Of a stretch of 64,000 nt of DNA, positions 25,280 through 36,216 are shown in pieces. Source of the DNA: Thermothielavioides terrestris NRRL 8126. Lineage: Eukaryota; Ascomycota; Sordariomycetes; Sordariales; Chaetomiaceae. The translations under genes and the position numbers were made by a program. The DNA lies in NCBI RefSeq assembly GCF_000226115.1, contig NC_016462.1, forward strand, positions 3,286,001-3,350,000, given 5' to 3'. Each line of letters opens with the position of its first letter. Within the stretch, counting starts at the first letter, position 1. The notes below the pieces were generated by a model. That model saw only the letters and a program-made list of their open reading frames with translations. It was not told the origin of the DNA and ran no database searches.

Positions 25280-27117
25280 ATGCTTGGCAAGACTTCAGTC
25301 ATCTTTTGGGTGCTGCTGGACTCGGCGATTGCCGCCTCGAACCATGCGCCTACCGCGGTGCTTGGGTCTGGCCTGGTCATTGGCACCACGACGGTCCTGC
25401 CATCGTCCACGGCTACCGTTAAGAAGTTCCTCAGCATTCCGTACGCCGTCACGCCACCGAAGCGCTTCCTGCCGCCCGAGCCTCTCTTCCGCTACGATGG
25501 ACCCGTGAACGCCACTCAGTCCCTCCGTTATGCATCCAGCAAAATTATGGTAGGCAGTGACGTACCATAGGCACTGAGACAAGTATCTCGAGTGTATTGC
25601 TGACTTTTAGAAAGCTCACGAAACCCCGGAGCAAGTGGCCGCCGAGAGCGAGGACTGCCTGTACTTGAATGTTTACGCCCCGGCCCGGCCTAGCTGCAAG
25701 GGCGGCAGAGCCGTCATGTTCTGGATCCATGGTGGCGATTTGACGTCCGGTACCAGCTCGGCCTTTGACGGCACAAGCTTCGCTGCCAACCAGGACGTTG
25801 TGGTCGTAACAATGAACTATCGTGTGAATGGTATCATGAGAGGATCCGAGTTAGCTCACTCTCCAGACAGAGAAACGGTATCGCTAACACCTTCGTTGCA
25901 GTCTTCGGCTTCTCCAACGCGCCCAATCTACCGCTCGAGTCCCGCAACGTCGGTTTTCTGGACCAGAGAACGGCGCTAGCCTGGGTGCAGAGGAACATTG
26001 CAGCATTCGGCGGCGACCCGCGGAAAGTGACCATATTCGGCGAGTCCTCCGGCGCGTCGTCCATCGACCGGCTGTTAACCACGATGCGGGACGACCCGCT
26101 GCCCTTCCGCGCAGCCATCCTCCAGAGCGGCCAGGCGACCGTGAGCCCGTTCCCCAACGACGGCGGACCCGCGGCTTGGAAAGAGCTCGTGTCCGCCCTG
26201 AACTGCACATCGTCGTCTTCGGGTGCGGACGCGGCCGCCGGCGAGCGCGAGGAGTTTGCGTGCGTTCAGAGTGCGGATGCCTTCGCCATCAGGGCCATTC
26301 TGAACTCGGCCGCGCTGGATTTTGGCCCTGTCAACGACAACGTCACGCAGCGGGCCACGCCGTTTCCGGATGCGAGACACGCCGCCCGGGTGCCGCTCCT
26401 CATCGGCAGCAACGGGCAGGAGGGCATGAATCTAGGGCCGTCGTATGGGATCACCAACTTCTCGTCTGTCACAGAACCGGTCTTGGACCAGTTCTTGACC
26501 GTGATAACGGGTAGTGAGGCCGTGACTGCGGAGGTCAGACCGTTGATTGGTGAGATCCAACCTGAGCTGCGTACCCTTGGTACAACTTGTTCGAAGCGGG
26601 AGCCCAGCTGTACACGGAGGTCGTGTACCAATGTGTAAGGCCCAACCCATGGCGCTGGATGAGGTTTGCAAGATTGGTTGTGCCATTTTAAGCAGTGACT
26701 AACTATTGATCTTGAGTGTAGCCGGCCAAGATTGTGGCAGAGGCCTCTGTCCGAGACAGCATCCCGACATGGCGATACTACTACAACGCTACCATTCCGA
26801 ATCTTCAGCCTGAAGGATATCCGACTCTCGGTGCTTTTCACGGTGCGGACTTGGATATGGTGTTTGGCACCTACCCTGCTGCAAACGCGACAGAGCAGGA
26901 GATTGCGTTGAGTGCGTTCTTGCAGACGGCTTGGGCGACCTTCGCGAAGGACCCAGTGCGTGGTCCGGGATGGAAGGCACTGGACACGTCCAGCAACGAG
27001 CTTGCTTGCTTAGGGTGTAGAGGGAGCACTGGCGTTCAGATGATATCTGCGAACGTGACTGATGCAAGGTGCTCACAGTATGCTCCGCTATTCACGGCGT
27101 CTACGCCGTATTTCTGA
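25280..27117 (+). CDS. Secreted type-B carboxylesterase (cholinesterase-like)
   Basis: This is a serine esterase of the carboxylesterase/lipase type-B family, predicted to be secreted: the start at 25280 gives a hydrophobic leader (MLGKTSVIFWVLLDSAIAAS). Exons read as 25280-25549, 25611-25830, 25902-26634 and 26722-27117. Family marks are ESEDCLYLNVYAP, the oxyanion loop FWIHGGDL, the nucleophile elbow FGESSGA near 26040, VVYQCPAKIVAEAS across the last intron, and the catalytic-His segment GAFHGADLDMVFG near 26850. Within exon 3 the frame before about 26545 (PLIGEIQ) and after 26567 (AAYPWYNLFEAG) do not agree. A 56-nt GT-AG stretch at 26511-26566 restores frame exactly (520 aa), but family length suggests it is coding, so a 1-nt indel is possible. 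Substrate is not predictable. Confidence 0.8.
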
Positions 27118-28067
27118 AGTTTGGGGTTGCATCACAGCACCCTTCCGTTGCTGAAATCAGTTATTAGACATTGAAGCTCCAATGTGCTAGGAGAGATGCA
27201 TTAGAAGACAGAATCAAAGTGGAAGCTCGAGATCGGATCTATCTGGACAAGGACAAATCTCGGAGTGGCTTCAAGCCGCTAGAGTGCTGATGTCGATATA
27301 GCGACGCAAACAGCTTGTTTTGAGCCAAACGGGGATAGCTATGATGTCATTGACGCTGCTTAAGGAGTGCAGTCTCCTGTAAGTATGCAATGTGGCTGGC
27401 AGCGCTTCTCCCGGGTTGTGTTCTTCCTAGACTCAAATTCAAAGATGGTGATGAGGCTAAGGATGTCTTTGCCAGTTTGCCAACAAGGCCGTTGTTGACC
27501 GCGTTCTTCGGAATCGGCTAATCGTGATATTGTCTCACGAAGCCATATTGAAGCATTTGCCAATGATAACATGAGATCCGAACCGTCGAGGATGTGCTCA
27601 GGGCGAAGTGGAGAGGCTCTTTTTTGTACATAAGGCGACGAGAGGACGTGCAACTTCTGACCACTCCGCAAAACCGACACAGTTTCCACCCGCCTACCTA
27701 GTTACTAAACGTCCCAGGAGGCGAGCAGCGGTTGCTAGGGTGCGGCGTACAATCTAGTACCGTCGTCGGATTTAGCACCCAAATCCAGTCACCGAGAGCG
27801 TGCAAGCTAGGTCCCGTTCCCGCCGCACGCCAAAGCTCGATGCAACGCTAGAATGGTTCCTGTCCGGGTCCACGCCGCCCAATCGATCCAGCCACGAGGA
27901 GCAGCTTGCAGGAGTCCATCCACAGCAAGCGCTTCCGGGGATCCCCATGGTGCCATTGGCGATCTTGCAATGTCCTGGCATAAATACCGGTTTCTCTGGG
28001 TCTAAAGTCCTGAGCATTTGCACAAGCTTTCTAACCACCTCGCATCCACGTGCAATTAGTCTAAAGG
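27118..28067. other. Intergenic, no supported gene
   Basis: Short ORFs on both strands (up to 109 codons, 27360-27689 minus) show no family features. The 3' part should hold the phosphatase promoter. Confidence 0.6.
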
Positions 28068-29726
28068 ATGGATAGCTTCCATAAATTCGTCAAGGGGCTG
28101 CCAGTTCTGGTATGTGCCAATGTCGCCGAGACGGCTGCACCTGGTTCTCGGGAGCAACACCAGACAGCTTCCGTGTAGTCCTGACATCTAGCTAACAGTG
28201 TTTGCTAGGCCGTATGTGCCGCGGCAGCAGCCAACTACCCTCCCATCCCAGCCGACTTGACCACTCCGGTGCACCAGCGTCTTGCCATCAGCGGCCCGAA
28301 CTGTAGGCGTCCCGCGCATGGCTCGGCACAGCACAGCGGACGGCGCTAACACTCATCAACAGCCGTAACTGTCGGCTGGAACACATACCAGCAACTGAGC
28401 CAGCCTTGTGTCCAATACGGCACCTCGCCAGACGACCTCAGCTCGCAGGCATGCTCGACGTCGTCGGTGACGTATCCGTCGTCGCGCACCTGGTCCAACG
28501 CGGTCACCATAACCGGCCTTAAGCCGGCGACCACGTATTATTACAAGATTGTGTCGACAAACTCAACCGTGGACCACTTCATGAGCTCCCGGGTGGCCGG
28601 CGACAAGACGCCCTTCACCATCAGCGTCGTCATCGACATGGGCGTCTACGGCGCCGATGGCTACACCATCGAGAACAACCCGGCCAAGCGGGACACCATC
28701 CCATCCATCGATCCGTCGCTCAACCACACCACGATCGGTCGCCTGGCGCAGACCGTCGACGATTACGAGTTCGTCGTGCACCCGGGCGACCTCGCCTACG
28801 CCGACGACTGGATCGAGAAGGCGCACAACTGGCTGGACGGCCGCAACGCCTACCAGGCCATCCTCGAGACCTTCTACAACCAGCTCGCCCCCATCTCGGC
28901 GCGGAAGCCCTACATGGCGAGTCCCGGCAACCACGAGGCCGACTGCGAAGAAGTGGCGTTCGCGGCGACGCTGTGTCCGGACGGCCAGAAGAACTTCACC
29001 GACTTCATCAACCGCTTCGGCCGGACGATGCCCACGGCCTTCACATCCACATCGGCCAGCGACGCCGCGAGGGCCAATGCGAACCGGGCTCGCCAGCTCG
29101 CGAACCCGCCGTTCTGGTATTCCTTCGAATACGGCATGGTGCACTTCGTCATGATCGACACCGAGACGGATTTTGCCGACGCGCCGGACGCGCCCGGCGG
29201 TTCCGCGGGACTGGGATCCGGCCCGTTCGGCACGTATGCGAACCAGCAGCTCGACTTCCTCGCGGCCGATCTCGCCTCCGTGGATCGCACCGTTACCCCG
29301 TGGCTAGTCGTCGGCGGACACCGGCCGTGGTACACGACCGGTGGCAGCGGGTGCGCTCCGTGCCAGGCTGCCTTCGAGCCGCTGTTGTACAAGTACGGCG
29401 TTGACCTGGCCATCTTCGGCCACGTGCACAACAGCCAGCGGTTTACGCCCGTCGTGAACAACACGGCCGACCCGGCCGGCATGACCAACCCGAAAGCGCC
29501 CATGTACATTGTTGCCGGCGGCGCGGGCAACATCGAGGGCCTCAGCTCCGTGGGCACCAACGTCTCGTACAACCGGTTTGCCTACGCTGATGACTTCAGC
29601 TACGCAACGGTTAGCTTCTTGGACACCCAGCGGTTGCGCGTTGACTTCATCCGCAGTGACGACGGTGCCCTGCTCGACAGTTCAATCCTCTTCAAGGAAC
29701 ATGACGAGCAGTTTGTTGTGCAGTGA
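28068..29726 (+). CDS. Secreted purple acid phosphatase (metallophosphoesterase)
   Basis: A dinuclear-metal acid phosphatase that would release phosphate from organic esters outside the cell. Exons are 28068-28109, 28209-28302 and 28363-29726, giving 499 aa. The first two exons encode a signal peptide (MDSFHKFVKGLPVL then AVCAAAAANYPP) that is only seen after splicing. A fibronectin-III-like N-terminal domain follows (LAISGPNSVTVGWNTY, LKPATTYYYKI), then the metallophosphoesterase domain with all metal-ligand blocks: VVIDMG, HPGDLAYADDW, SPGNHEAD, VVGGHRPWY and FGHVHNSQ. The intron donors are GTATGT and GTAGGC, with GCTAAC branch-like sites. Such genes are commonly induced by phosphate starvation in fungi; no regulatory site was identified here. 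Confidence 0.9.
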
Positions 29727-30379
29727 TCTAAGAGACATATGGATGTAGATATCCGCCACGAGCTTGGCATGATGTGCCATCATAAGGATGCGCTGTCCCA
29801 ATTATGTGTGCAAACGGACCACGCAGTCTTCTCACGAAGAAACGAGAAGCAAAACTGTGATCGAATTGCTTTCTGAAACGTGTACTTGCCATTTCATCGA
29901 GGGGAGCCAATCTCGGAGGGAAGACGGGCGGTCAGGGCAGCCGCAGGACTGCCAGCCAGTCCCCCCAAAGTCCACCACGGTTTACATCTCGCGTGGACGT
30001 GGGAGTCTGAATGGCGGGACTCGAAAATAAAGCAGTGGCAGGCAGCGAGTGTGCGGAAAGTTGTGGGAAGGCTTGCGAGAATTCGGATGAAAATCGCTGG
30101 GCGGGCCGGCGCGATGGTGCTCGAACGGAAGGGTGCGAGAGTTTCTAAGCTTAGGACTTTCAGCGCAAGCAATGGCGGCACCGTATTGCCTGGTGTCTAC
30201 GTGCTACCTGGCACATAACACGCACCACCTTCAACTCTCGGTCCCTGTCAGCTTGCCATCGTAGCTACAAGGTCGGCACGGCCCTGGAGGATGGAGGCGG
30301 CATAGCATCTCAGTCCAGCGCACACAGGTGTTGACCATGTTGGTAGGCTTGAAGCTGTAGCCTGTCAGAAGGTTATGGC
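29727..30379. other. Intergenic, no supported gene
   Basis: The phosphatase 3' region followed by unremarkable sequence up to the first TIR element. No ORF with family features. Confidence 0.6.
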
Positions 30380-30752
30380 TAAAGAGGTCCCGCCAAGACT
30401 AATTTTGGAGACTGCCGCTTACAAGTATTTACAAATCGCCAAGAAGGCCACGACTTTGAGCAACATCAACAACATCAACAACGAACAATCGCAAAGACTC
30501 GTAGCAGCAACTTTACGAAACCTCAACCAAATCGAAAAAAAAAGAAAACCGACATAACCCGAATCCTAACCTTAACCCGCATCCTCACCATACCCGAGCC
30601 CTAACTAGCGGGGGGCTAACGTCGCCCCCCGTACCCCCGGCGAACTAACCGCTTGGCGATAGTGCAAACGCCTTGGCGATCGTAGTTGCGTAATAACGTT
30701 GTAAAAACATTGCCGACAATTGGCCGAAATTAGTCTTGGCGGGACCTCTTTA
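30380..30752 (+). mobile_element. MITE-like TIR element, copy 1 (373 bp)
   Basis: The ends are near-perfect 29-bp inverted repeats beginning TAAAGAGGTCCCGCC, with one mismatch. The element is bordered by TA and sits inside a short palindrome ATGGC-TA...TA-GCCAT (30375-30379 and 30753-30757), so the empty target would have been a palindromic 12-mer with TA in the middle. The interior has an A-rich stretch, degenerate CCCTAA-like repeats (about 30557-30606), and a G-run/C-run hairpin (GGGGGGCTAACGTCGCCCCCC, split here by its 9-nt loop, 30608-30630). No transposase is encoded. TA duplication suggests mobilisation by a Tc1/mariner-pogo (Fot1-like) transposase. Confidence 0.75.
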
Positions 30753-31064
30753 GCCATCAGCTCCTGGGGCCTCAATACCGGCCATCCGGCACCCTCGGGC
30801 CGAACTGCCGTAGTTAGGATCCACCAGAGCCACAGATCTGGGTGCCCAAGATGGGCCCTCTCTTCCACAGTCTTCTTGAATACAACGAACAACACCACCA
30901 TTGAACAACATCTCTGTGTATCAGGCACTTCGTGATAGCTTCATTGCTTGCATCCTGCGCAGTGGTTCAGACAGAGGCATCCCTTTGCCTTCCTCACGAG
31001 GCCGCGAAGTAGCTGCGTGGAGCTACCTAACAACCCCCTGGAAATCATCTTGGGCGGTCGTCGT
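30753..31064. other. Spacer between the two TIR elements
   Basis: About 310 bp of unique-looking sequence without a supported gene. Confidence 0.6.
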
Positions 31065-31427
31065 TAAAGAGGTCCCGCCAAGACTAATTTCGGAGACTGC
31101 CGCTTACAAGTATTTACAATCGCCACGGGGTGAGCGGGGCCACGACAACATCAACAACGAGAATTGCAAAGACTCGTAGCAACAGCTTCGCGAAACCTCA
31201 ACCAAATCGAAAAAAAAAGAAAACGAAGTTAACCCGCACCCTAACCTTGACCCTCACCCTAACCATAACCCTCACCCTAACCAGCGGGGGGCTGGCGCCG
31301 CCCCCCGCACCCCTAGCGAACTAACCCTTGGCGATAGTGCAAACGGCTTGGCGGTCTTGGCGGGGTACTGACGGTGTAAAAACATTGCCGACAATTGGCC
31401 GAAATTAGTCTTGGCGGGACCTCTTTA
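31065..31427 (+). mobile_element. MITE-like TIR element, copy 2 (363 bp)
   Basis: A second copy of the same family in the same orientation, with the same terminal inverted repeats and interior order: A-rich stretch, telomere-like CCCTAA/CCCTCA repeats (about 31228-31293), then a G-run/C-run hairpin (31285-31310). It is flanked by CGT-TA / TA-ACG, again a palindromic target. It lies only 312 bp from copy 1 and 376 bp upstream of the MYND-protein start codon, so it may affect that promoter. Confidence 0.75.
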
Positions 31428-31803
31428 ACGTCTACCATGAAATTACAGGTCGCAACCTGGAAAGAACCTGTCTTCCATTTTGCGATTGCCCTCCCGCTTG
31501 CCTGGGCGGGCCCAGAGGTTCCAGGTTTCTCTTCACAAGGAAGGCTGGTGGCAGTCGAGCGGAGCTCCGCCAGTTCAAGTCACATGCTTTGTTTTGGCGG
31601 TGAGGGCAGTTTTAGCAGGCTGTGTTTGGTTCTCTTCGGATGCCCTAACAAAAAGCAAAAGCCCTTCCAGGTTTGTTCCTGAAGGCGCAACTTGGATTGC
31701 TCGCTGAACTTCTCCCTTCTTCCTCATCACCTCGGCAGTGATCGTATTCTACGCCGCCGCCGCAGCGCCTCCATCCTTCCTTCGCGAACCTGCGGGAGGC
31801 AAC

Positions 31804-33147
31804 ATGGCAAGCGCCACGAACGACCCAAGCATTTACAAAGGGCCCGTCGGACCCCTCCGCCACCGCTGCCCGCAATGCACAGCAACAGGCCCCAAGCTCC
31901 TCCGATGCAGCGGCTGTCGCGCTGTCCGCTACTGCGGCCGTGACCACCAGGTCGCCCACAGGACTATGCACAAATCCGCTTGCACCAAGATCAGGAAAGC
32001 CCGCGCCAAGGTCGCCGAAGAAGACCACCGTATTCGCAACGCCACGCCAGACTTCATGACCCCAGCCAACGCATTCGAGACAGACGTCGGCCACTTCTGG
32101 GGCCTCGTCCACACGCGCGACTACATGCGCGCGCGCTTCGACCTGGCCGAGCAGCTACTCCAGCTAGGCACATTCGACGGCGTGACCGAGGCCCTCGAGC
32201 ACATGCGGGATATGCTGAGGCTGTGTCGGGGCGACAACCTTGGGTTGCGGAACATCGTGCCGGCGATCATGCTGCGACTGGATCTCGACCAAGAGTGCTA
32301 TGATTTCGTCAAGTGGTGGGCGACGTGCGACCCAGACGGCCACTACGATTGGGGCGACACAACGTTGCCGTACCTCAATATCCGAGGGGCTGACGTGCTT
32401 GAGGATCCGGGTTTTCTTCTTGGCAAATATGCGGCGTTGAACCACGTTATTGCTGTTCTGCTGCTGAAGCTGAAGCTGCTCGTCGACATTCGCAGTCTGA
32501 AGATCACCCGAAAGATCCTCGCCCGGCGCCGCCTCCCCTTGGAGCTTTGGAAGCAGATCGAACTGGAAGCCATCCGGAGTCCCCTCTCCGCTAAGCTTCA
32601 GAAAGAGTCACCCGAGTCACTGCTCAAGTTAGAGGCGAAGCTCCTAAACCACATCCGCCAGCTCGGCACTACCCTGGTCAAAGTCAATCAGCACTTCATG
32701 TTCCACCTCTTCGATCCAGACGAAGCACTCTCCGCCAAGCCCATGGCATTCTCATTCGGCTCCTGGGAAGAAATGGCCCTCGCGATGCAGAACTCGTACG
32801 CCGCGTGGTGGGAGACGGAAGGCGTCCTAGACCTGCTGAAGGACGCGCGTGCGTGCGCGGCGCGGGACTCGGAGAACGAGATTGAAGGCATGATGGAGAG
32901 CGAAACGTTCAGGTCGGGGGCGGGCTCGCGCCGGACGGCGGAGCAGCTGCTCGCGGACGTGAGCGTGAACCGGATCTGGGGATACTTGGACTACGCGGTC
33001 GAGAACGCCTCGTACTTGGGCCCCTGGTCTGAGCGGCCTTCTGAGAGGCATACGAGGGAGAATAGGGAGAGTTGGGAGAGGGCTGCGAGAGAGGAGGCAG
33101 AACTCGAGGCCTCGCTTGATGAAGAGGAGTGGAGTGACAGTGAATAG
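31804..33147 (+). CDS. MYND-type zinc-finger protein
   Basis: A single-exon protein of about 447 aa. Near the N-terminus it has a MYND zinc finger: CPQC, CSGC, RYCGRDHQ, HR..HKSAC, with the full C/H ligand set. After the finger comes a helical body without a recognised catalytic domain (for instance DVGHFWGLVHTRDYMRARFDLAEQ is split by no low-complexity), and an acidic C-terminus ending DEEEWSDSE. MYND fingers bind proline-rich partner peptides, so a scaffold or regulatory role is likely; no SET domain is visible. An in-frame ATG at 31738 would add 22 residues, but the one at 31804 (MASATND) directly precedes the conserved part and is preferred. A TIR element lies upstream. Confidence 0.8.
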   Translation: MASATNDPSIYKGPVGPLRHRCPQCTATGPKLLRCSGCRAVRYCGRDHQVAHRTMHKSACTKIRKARAKVAEEDHRIRNATPDFMTPANAFETDVGHFWGLVHTRDYMRARFDLAEQLLQLGTFDGVTEALEHMRDMLRLCRGDNLGLRNIVPAIMLRLDLDQECYDFVKWWATCDPDGHYDWGDTTLPYLNIRGADVLEDPGFLLGKYAALNHVIAVLLLKLKLLVDIRSLKITRKILARRRLPLELWKQIELEAIRSPLSAKLQKESPESLLKLEAKLLNHIRQLGTTLVKVNQHFMFHLFDPDEALSAKPMAFSFGSWEEMALAMQNSYAAWWETEGVLDLLKDARACAARDSENEIEGMMESETFRSGAGSRRTAEQLLADVSVNRIWGYLDYAVENASYLGPWSERPSERHTRENRESWERAAREEAELEASLDEEEWSDSE

Positions 33148-33762
33148 CTTTCTCTTTGTCAGATACTCTCAAGAGTGTTATGGCCTCGTTTGCGCCGAAA
33201 AGTTTGCATCCTTGTGCCCAACCAAAACCGCATACAGCGGGCCAGCAGCGTGGGAAGGCCGTCTTTCAGCCGGAACATGTCCTTGATGGCATGTATAGCA
33301 CGAGACTTGCCTGTGGCCCCCTCGACCAATCGCTCCTCGAAAAGATCTGTCGAAAAGCCTGGGAATAAAAGCGAAGCTTGACTTCCCTCTTACAGTGCAT
33401 ACACTATGTGCATGCAACCACTGTTACAGAGCTCACCCTGAAGCTTCGCTTCAATGAAAAATAGGGACCCTATGGCGACTATCTGCGTCTGCAAGTCTAA
33501 AGCGAAGCCGAGCGGTAAGTTACCTACGGAAAATTAACACTGTGCAAACCGCGCTAAATCACATGATTTGGCCCTCCAGCCGGCCCTCGAAAACTGCGGA
33601 GAAGCCTGGTCTTTGTGCCTTAAACGATTCCGCATGTCATGCCGCTTTCCCCTCCCGCCCTTTTCCAGCTCGCTTCATCTCAATAATCCCGAGACAACTG
33701 CCAGCTGAGCTCAGCTTCGTGCACGGTGCAAATAGCGCTGGGGCCGGGCAACATGACTCACA
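33148..33762. other. Intergenic, no supported gene
   Basis: About 600 bp with only short chance ORFs. It contains the 3' region of the MYND gene and the promoter of the APH-like gene. Confidence 0.6.
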
Positions 33763-34632
33763 ATGTCGATGGTGATGGCGCATCAAGTGCCACGGCAAGT
33801 GAGTCGGAGTCCGAGCGCAGCGCTCGGCTTGCGACTGATGAGCCTGAAGGTACGAATATTCAATGGCGAAATTCTCGGCTTCTCCGGTCCCTGGTTCAGC
33901 CTCAAGCTGATAGTCCTGCTAGGAACGGTCATTTTCGAGCTGTTCGGTCGCAAGGTCATCCGGCATGGCGACAAGGCAACCAAGATCAATCCAGACGGCA
34001 TCAAACAATCCGAAATAGACGTGATGCGCTTCGTTCGAGAGCGCACTACGATCCCGGTGCCGCATGTATACGAATTCTCGCCTACGTCCATCACCATGGA
34101 TTATGTGGAAGGTTCAACGCTGCAGAAAGCGTGGAACGGCCTCTCCAAGACTGAGCAGACTGCCATTTGTGCTGAACTCCGCGACTACCTCGGCCAGTTG
34201 CGGGAAATCAAAGGCTCGTACATCGGCGCTTTCGGCCGGGGCCCAGCCGTCGACTCGCGACACTTTGCCTTTGAGGGAGGGCCCTTTGCTACAGAGGCCG
34301 AATGGAACGACTTTCTTCTCGAAGGCCTCGTGAAAACGTGTCCAGCCGTCATGCGGAGCATGGTGCATAGCCAGCTGCGGACGGATCACGACATCGTGTT
34401 GACGCACGGTGACTTGGTCGCGACAAACATTCTCGTTCGTGATGGCCACATTGTAGCACTCATCGACTGGGAGCGGGCGGGGTTCTATCCCGAGTACCTG
34501 GAGATGGTTAAGCCGCTCCGAGGTCCGGATTGGCGGATCGGCTACTACAACGCTTTCCCTGACCTCTTTCCTCGCAGGTATGACGCGGAATATTTGGTGG
34601 ACCAGTTCATTGGCCGCATATCAAGGCGCTGA
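33763..34632 (+). CDS. APH/choline-kinase-like phosphotransferase family protein
   Basis: A kinase-fold protein of the aminoglycoside phosphotransferase (APH) superfamily, a family much expanded in filamentous fungi and mostly of unknown substrate. Visible marks are the fungal N-terminal block FSGPWFSLKLIVLLG, GRKVIRHGD, then ITMDYVEGSTL (hinge), the catalytic loop LTHGDLVATNILV with the Asp and Asn in place, and the metal-binding IDWERAGFYPEYLE. Canonical relatives have H-P-R before that Asn; here it is V-A-T. The C-terminus (LVDQFIGRISRR) matches the usual length. The start is uncertain: an ATG at 33753 in another frame opens an alternative N-terminus, and a short unseen intron is possible. 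I use 33763 because it is in frame with the conserved body. Confidence 0.7.
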   Translation: MSMVMAHQVPRQVSRSPSAALGLRLMSLKVRIFNGEILGFSGPWFSLKLIVLLGTVIFELFGRKVIRHGDKATKINPDGIKQSEIDVMRFVRERTTIPVPHVYEFSPTSITMDYVEGSTLQKAWNGLSKTEQTAICAELRDYLGQLREIKGSYIGAFGRGPAVDSRHFAFEGGPFATEAEWNDFLLEGLVKTCPAVMRSMVHSQLRTDHDIVLTHGDLVATNILVRDGHIVALIDWERAGFYPEYLEMVKPLRGPDWRIGYYNAFPDLFPRRYDAEYLVDQFIGRISRR

Positions 34633-34849
34633 GCGAACAGATCAATACCTTATGCTTCCCTTTCTCGCGCGGAGCTGAAACCATCGGTTCGCTCACATCC
34701 TTGGGGCTGTGTATGGCAGAGAACATTCAGGGAAAAGAAATTCTAATTCCAAATATCTGCATGTCCACGGTCCAACCTTTCGCGAAGAGACGTCCAACTC
34801 CTAATCCCCAACTCCAGATGACAAACATGTGCCCGTGCTCCTTTCAAAA

Positions 34850-35416
34850 CTAGGCCATATCAGTGGCCTGCAGGATGAGCTCGGCCATTCCGTCAATCGC
34901 CATGTCCCTTTGTTCGGTCGAGATAAGCCCAGCATTGACGCAACTGGTCAACGCGTCACCGACCCAGCTCTGACAGTTCCAGTCGTATTCAGCGTTGTTA
35001 ACAGGCGTGGCCCAAATGGCATTTCGCAGGCGCCTGTCGGACGAACCGGTTGCGACGATGGTTGCGACATGCACACTGCCCGTAAACAGCTCGCTGCCGG
35101 TAGGGTTGCGTTCGATGCTCTCCTCCCGCTGAAAGATCCCGGCTGATCCCGTTACATGAAGGAAGTTCCGCCCAATGATTGATCCGTCCTCGTTCAGGTG
35201 TTCGATATACAACCCGGTGTGTCTGGTTTCCGGGAGGTCCAACGGGTCTCCGCTGAAGACGATGACACTGAGACGCTGGAATTTCTGCCTTGTTTCCTTC
35301 ACTGTCTTTCCGTCGGACTTTGGGCTGCTGCTCTTGGAGGATTTTCCGGAAGTCTTGGATGTTCCCATTGCTGTTCTGGCTCTGGCTGCCCAGAACTTGG
35401 GGATGATTGGATGCAA
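34850..35416 (-). CDS. Small conserved hypothetical protein (DWNCQSWVGDAL motif)
   Basis: A 188-codon ORF. After a Ser/Lys-rich N-terminal stretch (KTSGKSSKSSSPKSD) the protein has a compact domain with TRHTGLYIEHLNEDG, NFLHVTGSAG and, near the end, DWNCQSWVGDALTSC followed by a helix. This layout (a His early and N-C-Q-x-W-V later) recalls the papain-like/NlpC-like folds found in many small fungal proteins, but I cannot assign a family. The first ATG (35416) may be too early; the ATG at 35368 (MGTSKTSG) is an equally good start. No signal peptide. Confidence 0.6.
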   Translation of the reverse strand: MHPIIPKFWAARARTAMGTSKTSGKSSKSSSPKSDGKTVKETRQKFQRLSVIVFSGDPLDLPETRHTGLYIEHLNEDGSIIGRNFLHVTGSAGIFQREESIERNPTGSELFTGSVHVATIVATGSSDRRLRNAIWATPVNNAEYDWNCQSWVGDALTSCVNAGLISTEQRDMAIDGMAELILQATDMA

Positions 35417-36182
35417 ATCAGGCGGCGCGAGAAAAAAGAGGGGTTGGTTGTCGGTGGCACAGCCCTTCTTCGACCTGACGAAGTTGCCTTGAAGCGGTTT
35501 GCGAGGAGCTGCGGTAGTGATTGCTCCTGAAATATGGAGTCAAAAGAAGGTGGAAGCAGAAGTTAGAGGGTTCAAAGTCTCATTTGCAAGGACACCGAGG
35601 AGCGCCGCTCTTTTTAACATCTGATGAGCTCTGCTCCTTTCGAAGCTGGTTCCAATACCATTGCCAAGAAGGGTCGGAATGACAGGCCACTGAGAGCGAC
35701 TTCCTAGGCGCAGGTGCGAGGCTGGTCTGGACTCTCCCAACAACTAGTCGATATCCGTCGATATCCGCCAGTCGTTCTCGGCCGGACGTTGCTAACTCGG
35801 ACGCTGACCCCGACGCGCCACCTCCTGGCGCCTAGATTGCACGTTTATCAGTGAGCGATTAGGCGCTGGGCTTCATGTTGGGTCTCTTCAAGCGCCTGCG
35901 CATGCATAGATAGATAGCCCCACAGTGTTGGCCCAACAGCTCAACAGGCATGCGTGTCACATTGCAGAGCTGGAGATCAGGGCCACAGGCGCGCGGGAAC
36001 GGGCTTCGCTCCCGAACGACTCCCAATCTTGGCTTCGGCGCACCGCGGGCACGGCCCCGCAGCTGGGTTCGGGCATTCGCCGTGCCATTGCCCTTGCGGC
36101 CCACTCAGCGTGTTCGGTAATTGTTACTGGAATAAAGGCCCTGAGAAGAAGAAGAAAAAAGAAAAACCTCCCCCCCCCCCCC

Positions 36183-36216
<34 letters not shown>

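Noticed and set aside
28563..29144. 193-codon minus-strand ORF inside the phosphatase
   Set aside because: Shadow of the phosphatase coding strand, whose metal-ligand motifs are all present.
31228..31293. Telomere repeat suggesting a chromosome end
   Set aside because: It is short, degenerate and inside a transposable element with genes on both sides, so it is interstitial.
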